From an uncultured Lachnospiraceae bacterium (GTDB taxonomy: Bacteria > Bacillota > Clostridia > Lachnospirales > Lachnospiraceae), in contig CATZYB010000031.1 in the NCBI GenBank assembly GCA_958426095.1, positions 1-17,230 on the forward strand: a stretch of DNA of 17,230 bases, given 5' to 3'. Positions 7,433 through 14,054 of this stretch are shown here, one piece after another. A model generated the notes under the pieces. That model saw only the letters and a program-made list of their open reading frames with translations. It was not told where the DNA came from and ran no database searches. Positions within the stretch are counted from its first letter, which is position 1. Each line of letters opens with the position of its first letter. The position numbers and the translations under genes are program-made.

Positions 7433-8563
7433 TCACCTTCCTTCTTTGATATATCCGGTTATTTTTATATCATTACCAATAGTTTCTGCTTTCCAGTCCG
7501 AAATATGCCACGCCTTGCTTAAAGCCGAAATCCCCCGGCCTTCCACCGGCGTCTTTGCATTTTCTCCGCCAATCAGCATCGGAGCAATGTAAAACTGCAC
7601 TTTATCCACAATTCCCGCCTGCAATGCGCCTTCAGCCAGCCGTCCGCCGCCTTCCAGCAGGATACTGTCAATTTTCATCTCTCCCAGACGTTCCATGAGG
7701 ATATTTAAATCCACATGCCCATCCGGATCCGCAGGCACTTCGACGATCTGAGCGCCGCAGGCCTCCAGTCTTTCTTTCTTAACAGCATCACTGTTTTCCA
7801 CAGTCGCCACGATCAACGGATATTCCTTTGCAGAGCTTACCAGTTTGGAATTTTCAGGAATCTGCAAATGACTATCCACAATAATCCGTATCGGCTGCTT
7901 GCCTCCCGGAATCCTGCAATTCAGCATCGGGTCATCGGCCAGCACCGTTCCAATGCCTGCCATAATACCTGTCAGTTCATGACGCAGGCGATGAACTTCT
8001 TCTCTGGAAGCTTCACTGGAAATCCACTGGGATTCCCCCTCAGCCGTGGCAATCTTTCCATCCAGCGACATCGCCGCTTTCAGAACAACAAAAGGCCGCT
8101 TTGTGACAATATACTTCATAAATACTTCATTTAATGCAGCAGACTTTTCAGCCAGGATTCCGGTAATCACAGGAATTCCTGCATTTCGAATCTTCCCAAT
8201 ACCCCGGCCCGCCACAAGAGGGTTCGGGTCCAGCGCGCCAACGACTACCCGCCCGATTTTCTTTTCTACGATCTTATCGGCACACGGCGGTGTTTTTCCA
8301 TAATGGGAACACGGTTCCAAAGTCACATACATGGTCGCACCGGTCACATCTTCCGTCGCATTCTTAAAAGCATTCACTTCCGCATGACCTTCGCCGGCAC
8401 GAATATGATAGCCCTCGCCAATGATCCGGCCATCCTTGACGATCACTGCCCCGACCATCGGATTCGGCGTCGTTGTCCCCCGGCCTTTCGCCGCCAGCGC
8501 CAGAGCCCGCTCCATATACATTTCATCAATCTTCTTCTGTTCTTCCGGATAACTGTTCGTCAT
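7433..8563 (-). CDS. ribD: Bifunctional diaminohydroxyphosphoribosylaminopyrimidine deaminase / 5-amino-6-(5-phosphoribosylamino)uracil reductase
   Basis: The 376 residues hold a zinc deaminase domain (about 15-150) and an NADPH reductase domain (about 155-370). In the deaminase, H60 and E62 lie in GHAEVNAF and the zinc cysteines in EPCSHYGKTPPC (C85, C94); TPNPMVGAV (32-40) is the family N-terminal signature. In the reductase, KAAMSLDGKIA and the LLEGGGRLAEG loop are clear. The enzyme carries out the second and third steps of riboflavin synthesis. It is the first gene of the operon and lies directly behind an FMN riboswitch leader of about 320 bases. The ATG has an AAGAAGG site about 11 bases away. 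Confidence 0.97.
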   Translation of the reverse strand: MTNSYPEEQKKIDEMYMERALALAAKGRGTTTPNPMVGAVIVKDGRIIGEGYHIRAGEGHAEVNAFKNATEDVTGATMYVTLEPCSHYGKTPPCADKIVEKKIGRVVVGALDPNPLVAGRGIGKIRNAGIPVITGILAEKSAALNEVFMKYIVTKRPFVVLKAAMSLDGKIATAEGESQWISSEASREEVHRLRHELTGIMAGIGTVLADDPMLNCRIPGGKQPIRIIVDSHLQIPENSKLVSSAKEYPLIVATVENSDAVKKERLEACGAQIVEVPADPDGHVDLNILMERLGEMKIDSILLEGGGRLAEGALQAGIVDKVQFYIAPMLIGGENAKTPVEGRGISALSKAWHISDWKAETIGNDIKITGYIKEGR

Positions 8564-8597
8564 CTTTGTCTATGCCTTCTTTCTCCGGTATTTTCAT

Positions 8598-8631
8598 TAA
8601 AAAAACCACATACCAATTTCAGGGCTGTGGT
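8598..8631 (-). promoter_or_regulatory. Second terminator-like hairpin in the ribD leader, loop complementary to the FMN aptamer
   Basis: On the minus strand ACCACA (8631-8626) pairs with TGTGGT (8610-8605), and a run of seven T follows. The loop is 15 bases, with CC/GG able to pair inside it. The loop contains GCCCTGAA (8625-8618), the exact complement of TTCAGGGC at the aptamer 5' end (8869-8862). It may be a second terminator or part of a switching structure; both are inference. Confidence 0.5.
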
Positions 8632-8703
8632 CTTAATTCTTAATATATGACGCAATTTTGTTCTCCCGGTGTCCTCATTCAAAAGCTCATTTCTGATCAA
8701 CTT

Positions 8704-8739
8704 AAAACAAAAAGGCTCCGGAACATATCATTCCAGAGC
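8704..8739 (-). terminator. Riboswitch-controlled terminator in the ribD leader
   Basis: On the minus strand GCTCTGGAA (8739-8731) pairs with TTCCGGAGC (8723-8715) over 9 positions with one G-U pair and a 7-base loop, followed by CTTTTTGTTTT. It lies 28 bases after the aptamer and is the expected expression platform of a transcription-terminating FMN riboswitch. Confidence 0.88.
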
Positions 8740-8767
8740 ATAGCAAACAAAACTGCAGTCGTCATTC

Positions 8768-8871
8768 ACTTCTTTCATCCAGACTATACTGTCGGCTTCG
8801 GAATTCCACCGAATCGGCCTTTCGGCTCGTGGGCTATACCACCGGTAGGGACTTTCACCCTGCCCTGAAGT
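8768..8871 (-). ncRNA. FMN riboswitch (RFN element) controlling the riboflavin operon
   Basis: Read on the minus strand from 8871, the conserved RFN blocks occur in order: GGGCAGGGTGAAAGTCCC, ACCGGTGGTATAGCCC, ACGAGCC, GATTCGGTGGAATTCCG, AAGCCGACAGTATAGTC and TGGATGAAAGAAG. ACTTC at the start pairs with GAAGT at the end as helix P1. These blocks match the FMN aptamer family, which binds flavin mononucleotide and turns rib genes off. A promoter lies upstream and a terminator downstream, in the standard off-switch order. Helix P1 as drawn has only five pairs; a few further bases may pair. Confidence 0.97.
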
Positions 8872-8893
8872 TCATATTCAATTTACTTTATCT

Positions 8894-8922
8894 ATCATAA
8901 TCCTTTTTATATATAATGTCAA
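8894..8922 (-). promoter_or_regulatory. Promoter of the riboflavin operon
   Basis: On the minus strand a perfect TTGACA (8922-8917), a 17-base spacer and TATGAT (8899-8894) form a near-consensus sigma-A promoter. Transcription would start near 8887, about 16 bases ahead of the riboswitch P1 helix. Confidence 0.88.
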
Positions 8923-8970
8923 GTACATTTATATCGAAGGCTTTGTCAGAAAATATTACCAATTTTCACA

Positions 8971-10254
8971 TTATTGCCCTACCTGATAATCCAAAACCAT
9001 TGACAGTTGATCCATCTTTTCTTTAATTGCTTTACGCGTCATTCCCTCTGATACGCTCAGATCGTCGAAAACAGCCCCATTGCGGCGGCCGCCGTCAAGG
9101 AAAAAGCAATCCATGCTTGTGCATTTCCGATAATCGATATTCGTGTTTTTCGGAAGAATCATTCCGGTAATCGGTGTGATATGGTACTGTCCATCAACAA
9201 TACTTTCAATAAAATCGAAATAAATAAACTTCATTTTCTCATTCAGATAGGCATACTGACGTTTATAGATATTGGAAACTTCGATAAAATCCGGCTGCGA
9301 GACCGCCATATAAGAAGGATAATTTCCTTTCCATCCATGGTCCATAAAGACTTTTTGGATCTTTTCCCGAATATAAGAACGAAAGTTATTCATATCCCGG
9401 TCGCTCTCATACAGTCCCTGCTGATCCCGTCCACACTGTTCCAAAAGCTGGTTCAATGTCTTGAACAAAATGTTTCCTTTGAGAGAACGCATTGTATACA
9501 ACAATTCCTGAACCAACTCCCGGTCATTGCACTCTTTTTTTGTAAAACAATCCGCCAGTCGTCTTAAACCAAGCCCTGCAAAAAACTCTGCTCCTTTACG
9601 CATCTGAACAGAATCCAACTGCCAGTCAACCTGATCCGAGTCGTACAAAACTGTAGATCTGCCAAAACCGATTTTCGTCGTCGGCCGCAAGTAAAGCTGA
9701 AGATACGGACGTAAAAATTTAAAAATTTCCAAAGCTTTCTGTTCATGAACATTCAGATAATTTTCACCCAACACCTGATACTTCTGTTCAATCGCTTCCA
9801 ATGTCTCGTTCACAAGGTTCCAGGGCAGCCCGATCGTATCGCTCTTCAATTTCAGCGTATGTACATGATAATCCCAAAGGCGTACACCGCCCTGCAATGA
9901 TGAAAAAGAAAATGCACTTTCCTTTTGGGCCTGACCCTCGCCGCCCGATGCCAGACGATTCGTAAAACTCAGCCGATACCGACCATCCGCCAAACGTTCA
10001 CCCCGAAGATTTTCCATAAAAATTTCTTTTGGATGACGCCCATCCTCAATCAGTACATCCTGAAATTCCACGTTGATCGCAAAGCCCTGGCTCATCTGGA
10101 CATTTACCAGGAAATTCCGGTCTTTGATTTTATACGGTATCTTCCGTTTCCCAACCAGTTCCCGATAAAAAGCTAACAGTACTCTCTGTTCTTCCGTATG
10201 AAATTGTTGAACGAACTGATGAAATTTTTCATCCACAAAGTCATAATTCGACAT
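8971..10254 (-). CDS. Uncharacterised 427-residue protein
   Basis: I do not recognise this protein with confidence. Length and style recall uncharacterised Lachnospiraceae families (DUF3878 comes to mind, unverified). It appears soluble, with no signal peptide and no long hydrophobic segment. The N-terminus (about 1-95) is charged. An aromatic-rich middle reads LWDYHVHTLKLKSD and YLRPTTKIGFGR. The C-terminal part has NIYKRQYAYLNEKMKFIYFDF and FFLDGGRRNGAVFDD. No nucleotide-binding or metalloprotease motif stands out. The ATG has an AAGGGG site 5 bases ahead. The gene lies between maf and the riboflavin operon, 76 bases after maf, and is expected to be its own unit or the end of the maf operon. 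Coding status is well supported by length and clean codon structure. Confidence 0.8.
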   Translation of the reverse strand: MSNYDFVDEKFHQFVQQFHTEEQRVLLAFYRELVGKRKIPYKIKDRNFLVNVQMSQGFAINVEFQDVLIEDGRHPKEIFMENLRGERLADGRYRLSFTNRLASGGEGQAQKESAFSFSSLQGGVRLWDYHVHTLKLKSDTIGLPWNLVNETLEAIEQKYQVLGENYLNVHEQKALEIFKFLRPYLQLYLRPTTKIGFGRSTVLYDSDQVDWQLDSVQMRKGAEFFAGLGLRRLADCFTKKECNDRELVQELLYTMRSLKGNILFKTLNQLLEQCGRDQQGLYESDRDMNNFRSYIREKIQKVFMDHGWKGNYPSYMAVSQPDFIEVSNIYKRQYAYLNEKMKFIYFDFIESIVDGQYHITPITGMILPKNTNIDYRKCTSMDCFFLDGGRRNGAVFDDLSVSEGMTRKAIKEKMDQLSMVLDYQVGQ

Positions 10255-10301
10255 AAAAAGCCCCTTACTCTAACCAAATCTAATATAGCCTAACCTTTAC
10301 T

Positions 10302-10330
10302 ATTTTAGCACGACTATCCATCGGATGCAA
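10302..10330 (-). promoter_or_regulatory. Possible promoter of the 427-residue protein gene
   Basis: On the minus strand TTGCAT (10330-10325) and TAAAAT (10307-10302) are 17 bases apart, directly after the maf stop codon. The -10 fits five of six bases, the -35 only three. No terminator is seen between maf and this gene, so read-through is equally possible. Confidence 0.35.
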
Positions 10331-10933
10331 TCATTCTTTATTCTCAATCACAATCTTTCGCGTTATTTCATCCCGCATAAGGCGCTGCCAGATTTCAGCC
10401 ACCGGAAGGCCGACCACGTTATTATAATCTCCATGAATCTCGCGGACAAATACAGAACCCCGGCCCTGAATTGCATAACTTCCTGCCTTATCCATCGGTT
10501 CTCCGGTATGAATATAGTTTATCAACTGTTCTTCATCCGCAGGATACATCGTCACGTCTGTTTTTTCATAAAATACCTGGGTCTTATCCGCCGTCATCAG
10601 ACAAACACCTGTATAGACCTGATGAGTTCTTCCCTGGAGAAACCGGAGCATTTTCAGAGCATCGTCCTCATTCTTCGGCTTTCCCAGGATCACATTATCC
10701 AATGCCACGATCGTATCTGCTCCGATCACCAACACATCTGGCTTCCCGATGCCGCCAACCTGGGCAAATATATCTTCGGCCTTGTCCATGGCAAGTCCCA
10801 TGACTACCTGAGCCGGACTCGTACCCTGCATTCTTTCTTCTTTATGACTTGGCTTAATCTCAAATTTCAATCCAATCTGTGTGAGTAACTCCCGCCGTCT
10901 CGGTGATGCGGAAGCTAAAATAATTTTACTCAT
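10331..10933 (-). CDS. maf: Maf family nucleoside triphosphate pyrophosphatase
   Basis: The 200 residues match the Maf/YhdE family, which hydrolyses non-canonical or pyrimidine nucleoside triphosphates (dTTP/UTP type) to monophosphates and has been linked to septum-formation arrest. The N-terminal signature is ILASASPRRRELL (5-17), followed by VIGADTIVALD (69-79), GRTHQVYTGVCL (100-111) and KAGSYAIQGRGSVFV (149-163), with the usual GDYNNVVGLP (169-178). The ribosome site GGGAGG lies 7 bases ahead of the ATG. It lies 52 bases after the DUF4130 gene, in the same direction, so it is probably the third gene of that operon. Substrate subtype cannot be fixed by eye. Confidence 0.95.
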   Translation of the reverse strand: MSKIILASASPRRRELLTQIGLKFEIKPSHKEERMQGTSPAQVVMGLAMDKAEDIFAQVGGIGKPDVLVIGADTIVALDNVILGKPKNEDDALKMLRFLQGRTHQVYTGVCLMTADKTQVFYEKTDVTMYPADEEQLINYIHTGEPMDKAGSYAIQGRGSVFVREIHGDYNNVVGLPVAEIWQRLMRDEITRKIVIENKE

Positions 10934-10945
10934 TTTACATTCCTC

Positions 10946-10964
10946 CCGGATACAGTATACCCGG
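10946..10964 (-). repeat. Hairpin between the DUF4130 gene and maf, touching the maf ribosome site
   Basis: On the minus strand CCGGGTA (10964-10958) pairs with TATCCGG (10952-10946) over 7 positions with one G-U pair and a 5-base loop. Its 3' arm ends within the GGGAGG ribosome site of maf. It could tune maf translation or mark mRNA processing; no T-run follows. Confidence 0.35.
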
Positions 10965-10985
10965 CAGACGGATGATTTTCAACTG

Positions 10986-11756
10986 TTACTTTCCCATCAT
11001 CTCCGGCATGTTGCTCCAATACATTTTCGGCATCATGTTCATGCGGCATCGCGGATTTTCCCGTTCTTTGATGCCAATGGTTTCATAAAAGCTTTTCCAC
11101 CACTGTTCAAATTGCTTCTGGCTGTCGGAGACATCGGAGATGATCCGTTGATCCGGGGTTACATCTTTGGCGATCCACCAGCCCTTGCCTGCTTCATGGA
11201 CACATACCTCGTGCCTCCGTTCATCATAAATCATCCAGTTTTCCATCGGATATCTGTCGGCAAAATGGTCGGCGGCCAAAGGAAGCTGATGGTGTTTCGG
11301 CGCTATTTTTGCAAAAAGGATGCCATTATTTAACTCCCGAAAGCGTACAAAACCGTAAAAATGCTCTGTCTCACGCGTAACGCCTCTTTCCAGCTTCATC
11401 ATGCGGTTCACCACCGGATCCGCAAGCTGTTCCGTCACCTTTCTGCCAATACGAAAACCAAGAACAAGGAACCGATAGATCGTGTCCGCCTTATCCATAT
11501 AACAGGACATAGCCGCATACTTTACCATATGCCAGGCATAGCCGGAAATTTTATGAATCACTGCATCGGCCACCCGTGCAGCCTTATCCACATCCGTCTC
11601 TATCCGGATCATCTCTGAAAACAGGGATGCTTCCACATAATCCCCGGCGGCAATCGACTGATATTCATGGCCATAGCGGCTCATATAAGCCGCATGAACA
11701 GCGGATAAAATACCTTCCAAGGAGTCTTCACACATATAAATTCTCGGCGTTTTCAT
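10986..11756 (-). CDS. DUF4130 protein, partner of a DNA repair/modification radical SAM protein
   Basis: The 256 residues match the TIGR03915/DUF4130 family, described as a probable DNA metabolism protein that always goes with a radical SAM partner and in some species is fused to a uracil-DNA-glycosylase domain. Recognisable parts are the start MKTPRIYMCEDSLEGILSAV, HMVKYAAMSCY, KLERGVTRETEHFYGFVRF (about 123-141), the APKHHQLPLAADHFADRYP segment (about 152-170) and the closing MPEMMGK. It is cytoplasmic with no membrane segments. Its ATG overlaps the radical SAM stop as ATGA, so the two are translationally coupled. The reaction is not known to me; DNA repair or base modification is inferred from family association. 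Confidence 0.85.
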   Translation of the reverse strand: MKTPRIYMCEDSLEGILSAVHAAYMSRYGHEYQSIAAGDYVEASLFSEMIRIETDVDKAARVADAVIHKISGYAWHMVKYAAMSCYMDKADTIYRFLVLGFRIGRKVTEQLADPVVNRMMKLERGVTRETEHFYGFVRFRELNNGILFAKIAPKHHQLPLAADHFADRYPMENWMIYDERRHEVCVHEAGKGWWIAKDVTPDQRIISDVSDSQKQFEQWWKSFYETIGIKERENPRCRMNMMPKMYWSNMPEMMGK

Positions 11757-13099
11757 ACAACTACCTCACGCAAAGCTGGCAGTGGAATCTGCCACCGACC
11801 GGCCTGACTGTCATCAAATAAAGAAAGCTGATGATAACCGGAGACAGATTCCTGTACTTCGATCGGAAGCCGCTCATGTATGGAAAGAAGATTCCGCGTA
11901 ATGGCGTCCTCATTAAAATCTATCCGGTACATCGTCTTTCCCGAACAGGTGATAAAATATACCGCCCGTTTCAGGACAATACCCATTTTCTTTAAATCGT
12001 TGAAATTTAATGTGGCATGACGCCGAGCCATACAAATCCGACGGGCCCCGATTACGCCGATTCCCGGAACACGCAAAAGCATCTCATAGGACGCCCGATT
12101 CACTTCTACCGGAAACTGCTCCAGATTACGCAGCGCCCAGTCACACTTTGGGTCTAATGCGATATTAAAGGAACTATGCTGTTCACTCAAAAGTTCATCC
12201 GCCCGGAAACCATAATACCTCAACAGCCAGTCCGCCTGATACAGACGGTGTTCCCGCAAAAGCGGCGGCTTGGTATCCACTGCCGGAAGGAGACTGTCTT
12301 CATTGACTGCCACATAGGCCGAATAGAATACCCGCCGCAGCGCAAATTTTTTATACAGGGCTTCCGCCACCGAAATAATCTGATAATCACTTTCCGGCGT
12401 GGCCCCGACCATAACCTGAGTGCTCTGTCCCGCCGGAACAAACTTCGGCGCATGACGATATACTGTCAATTCTTCCTTATTCTGCAAAATTCCCTGCTGC
12501 ACCTGACGCAGCGGCTTTAAAATCATCTTTCTGTCTTTATTCGGCGCAAGCTTTTTCAATCCTTCCGCTGTCGGCAATTCCAGATTACAGCTCATTCTAT
12601 CCGCATAAAATCCGGCTCTTTGGATCAGGTCTTCATCCGCTCCAGGAATCGATTTCACATGAATATAACCATGGAACTGATATTTATCCCGCAAAAGATG
12701 TAATGTTTCCAAGATCAGCTCCATCGTATAATGGGGATTTTTTACCACACCGGAACTTAAAAAGAGCCCTTCAATATAATTTCTTCGATAAAAGCCCATC
12801 GTGAGCTGACATATTTCCTCCGGTGTGAACGTTGCTCTAGGCACATCGTTACTCAAACGATTCTTACAATATTTACAATCATAAATACAATCATTGGATA
12901 AAAGTATCTTCAACAAAGATATACACCGGCCATCAGAAGCAAAGCTGTGGCAAATCCCACAGGCCCTGGAATTTCCCATACCCTGGCCGCCGCTTTTCCT
13001 ATCTACCCCCGAAGATGTACATGCCACATCGTACTTGGCCGCATCTGCTAAAATCATTAACTTTTTCTGTAACGGGTCCTCCGCCGCCATATATTCCAT
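11753..13099 (-). CDS. Putative DNA modification/repair radical SAM protein with helix-hairpin-helix domain
   Basis: The 448 residues have the radical SAM cluster motif CIYDCKYC (C71, C75, C78), preceded by a family-specific cysteine group (C27, C47, C50, C59, context CGICHSFASDGRC). The SAM barrel follows to about 290, with SSGVVKNPHYTMELI and AGQSTQVMVGATPESD. A helix-hairpin-helix DNA-binding element (VNRASYEMLLRVPGIGVIGARRI, about 333-355) lies near the C-terminus. This is the TIGR03916 architecture. The product is expected to use a 5'-deoxyadenosyl radical on DNA or a DNA-bound intermediate, but no activity has been assigned that I know of. The ribosome site GGAGG is 8 bases from the ATG. 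It is the first gene of the probable radical SAM-DUF4130-maf operon. The gene begins just beyond the KilA-N remnant, so its promoter may lie in or before that region. Confidence 0.88.
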   Translation of the reverse strand: MEYMAAEDPLQKKLMILADAAKYDVACTSSGVDRKSGGQGMGNSRACGICHSFASDGRCISLLKILLSNDCIYDCKYCKNRLSNDVPRATFTPEEICQLTMGFYRRNYIEGLFLSSGVVKNPHYTMELILETLHLLRDKYQFHGYIHVKSIPGADEDLIQRAGFYADRMSCNLELPTAEGLKKLAPNKDRKMILKPLRQVQQGILQNKEELTVYRHAPKFVPAGQSTQVMVGATPESDYQIISVAEALYKKFALRRVFYSAYVAVNEDSLLPAVDTKPPLLREHRLYQADWLLRYYGFRADELLSEQHSSFNIALDPKCDWALRNLEQFPVEVNRASYEMLLRVPGIGVIGARRICMARRHATLNFNDLKKMGIVLKRAVYFITCSGKTMYRIDFNEDAITRNLLSIHERLPIEVQESVSGYHQLSLFDDSQAGRWQIPLPALREVVV

Positions 13100-13135
13100 C
13101 CCTATGCCTCCTTCCAGCCAGTCAAAATCTTCTTG

Positions 13136-13255
13136 TCATCTATCCATTGCCGAATTATCCTTTGGCAATTCCTTTACCGCATCAGCGGCATTCAAAATCT
13201 TTAGCTGATACTCGGCAATTTCCCTCAATATTTCAAAACGTTCTTTTTTCTCCAT
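13136..13255 (-). pseudogene. Out-of-frame C-terminal remnant of the KilA-N gene
   Basis: In the frame shifted from the KilA-N protein, 13255-13136 reads MEKKERFEILREIAEYQ... ending NSAMDR and a TGA. From memory of the family, full-length KilA-N proteins end in a similar segment (SERL..LN.IA..QMK.L). The remnant overlaps the KilA-N stop and begins inside the A-rich tract GGAGAAAAAAGAAC. It is best read as the original C-terminus brought close by a deletion of roughly 40 codons and put out of frame. It is not expected to be expressed as a separate protein. Confidence 0.6.
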
Positions 13256-13866
13256 GCCTTAGCTGTACATTGAAACACAACCACATTCAAAATATCGGCT
13301 TCCTCGGCATAGGCCAGCCACTCTAAATCTCTGTTGAAATTCCTCTTTGGAAGTATATATCGGTTCACTGCATGTGTCTGTATCAAATAATTATTTTTCG
13401 ACAAAAATCTTTTTGCATCCCATTCAATTTTCTCTTTGCTGTTTTCCCATTCTTTAAGTCTCTGAAATTCTTTAATCAAATACAACTTAAAAACCGGACT
13501 TATAGCTGAAGCAAACTCAAAGGCAATATCCTTATGTGCAAACGTTCCTCCATATTTTCCCCGTTTCACAAACATTCCAATGGCATTCGTTTTTTCAATC
13601 CACTCCGAAACACTTGGTGTAAAAGTATGCAATCCGGCATCTTTTTTAAAGTGTTCACTTTCGAACACTTTAAAATTCGGATTATACATCTGCTCCCAAG
13701 TTCCTAAAAATTCAAGAGTTATACGATTTCTCAACCAGTTACGCACGACATCCGCGGCTCTGGACTTTGCCGACGCCATATCCGTAATACAAATGTAGTC
13801 GCTGAATTCTTTAGATGTCACAGAAATCGGAATGTTTTGAACCGTAATCACATTGTTTTTCTTCAT
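13225..13866 (-). CDS. KilA-N domain protein, C-terminally damaged
   Basis: I start the gene at the ATG at 13866 (213 residues), which has an AAAGGAG site 10 bases upstream; the frame extends to 13917 but without one. Residues about 1-100 form the KilA-N domain, a DNA-binding fold of phage and viral regulators, with YICITDMASAKSRAADVVRNWLRNR near the front. Next come GLHTFTPSVSEWIEKTNAIG and RGKYGGTFAHKDIAFEFASAISPVFKLYLIKEF, strongly conserved in this family. The protein ends EADILNVVVFQCTAKAWRKKNVLKY, just where homologues continue for about 75 residues, so the C-terminus is lost through a deletion and frameshift. Composition is more AT-rich than the flanking genes, consistent with acquired phage-type DNA. 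Residual DNA binding is possible. Confidence 0.8.
   Translation of the reverse strand: MKKNNVITVQNIPISVTSKEFSDYICITDMASAKSRAADVVRNWLRNRITLEFLGTWEQMYNPNFKVFESEHFKKDAGLHTFTPSVSEWIEKTNAIGMFVKRGKYGGTFAHKDIAFEFASAISPVFKLYLIKEFQRLKEWENSKEKIEWDAKRFLSKNNYLIQTHAVNRYILPKRNFNRDLEWLAYAEEADILNVVVFQCTAKAWRKKNVLKY
13644..13675. repeat. 13-bp perfect inverted repeat inside the KilA-N gene
   Basis: TTTTAAAGTGTTC (13644-13656) and GAACACTTTAAAA (13663-13675) are perfect inverted copies with a 6-base spacer. The repeat encodes NFKVFESEHFKK, a segment conserved in KilA-N relatives, so part of it is forced by the protein. The GAACA core also occurs twice at the promoter of this gene. Confidence 0.7.
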
Positions 13867-13926
13867 AAATAAAAGTCTCCTTTCCAGGAGATACCGCTTT
13901 ACATTTATTTCATACACATACTCATT

Positions 13927-13955
13927 ATATCACACATGTGTTCTTTTTTCAAACA
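13927..13955 (-). promoter_or_regulatory. Promoter of the KilA-N gene
   Basis: On the minus strand TTGAAA, a 17-base spacer and a perfect TATAAT form a strong sigma-A promoter about 60 bases ahead of the ATG at 13866. It is intact although the gene is damaged, and may also drive the radical SAM gene downstream. Confidence 0.8.
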
Positions 13956-13965
13956 TTTGTTCGAT
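13932..13965. repeat. Tandem 14-base repeats over the KilA-N gene promoter
   Basis: On the minus strand GAACAAATGTTTGA is followed 19 bases on by GAACACATGTGTGA, 12 of 14 bases identical. The second contains the palindrome ACACATGTGT. They cover the -35 box and the spacer up to the -10 box, the usual place for a repressor. Autoregulation by the KilA-N protein is a guess. Confidence 0.5.
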
Positions 13966-14054
13966 ATTTGTGATATATAAATTAACTCACATAGGATAAG
14001 GGCGTTTTTATAAAAGCAATCAGAGCAACGGAAACCTGGCAGCAGGCCGGCTTC

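Noticed and set aside
8303..8868. Plus-strand frames across the ribD start and the riboswitch region
   Set aside because: They lie opposite ribD, its leader terminators and the FMN aptamer, whose minus-strand structure explains the sequence.
8949..8967. 6-bp AT-rich hairpin (GAAAAT / ATTTTC) just after the 427-residue protein gene
   Set aside because: The stem is short and weak and no T-run follows on the minus strand, so it is not called a terminator.
13146..13169. Inverted repeat ATTGCC / GGCAAT upstream of the radical SAM gene
   Set aside because: Only six pairs with a 12-base loop inside a former coding region; no T-run or promoter element goes with it.
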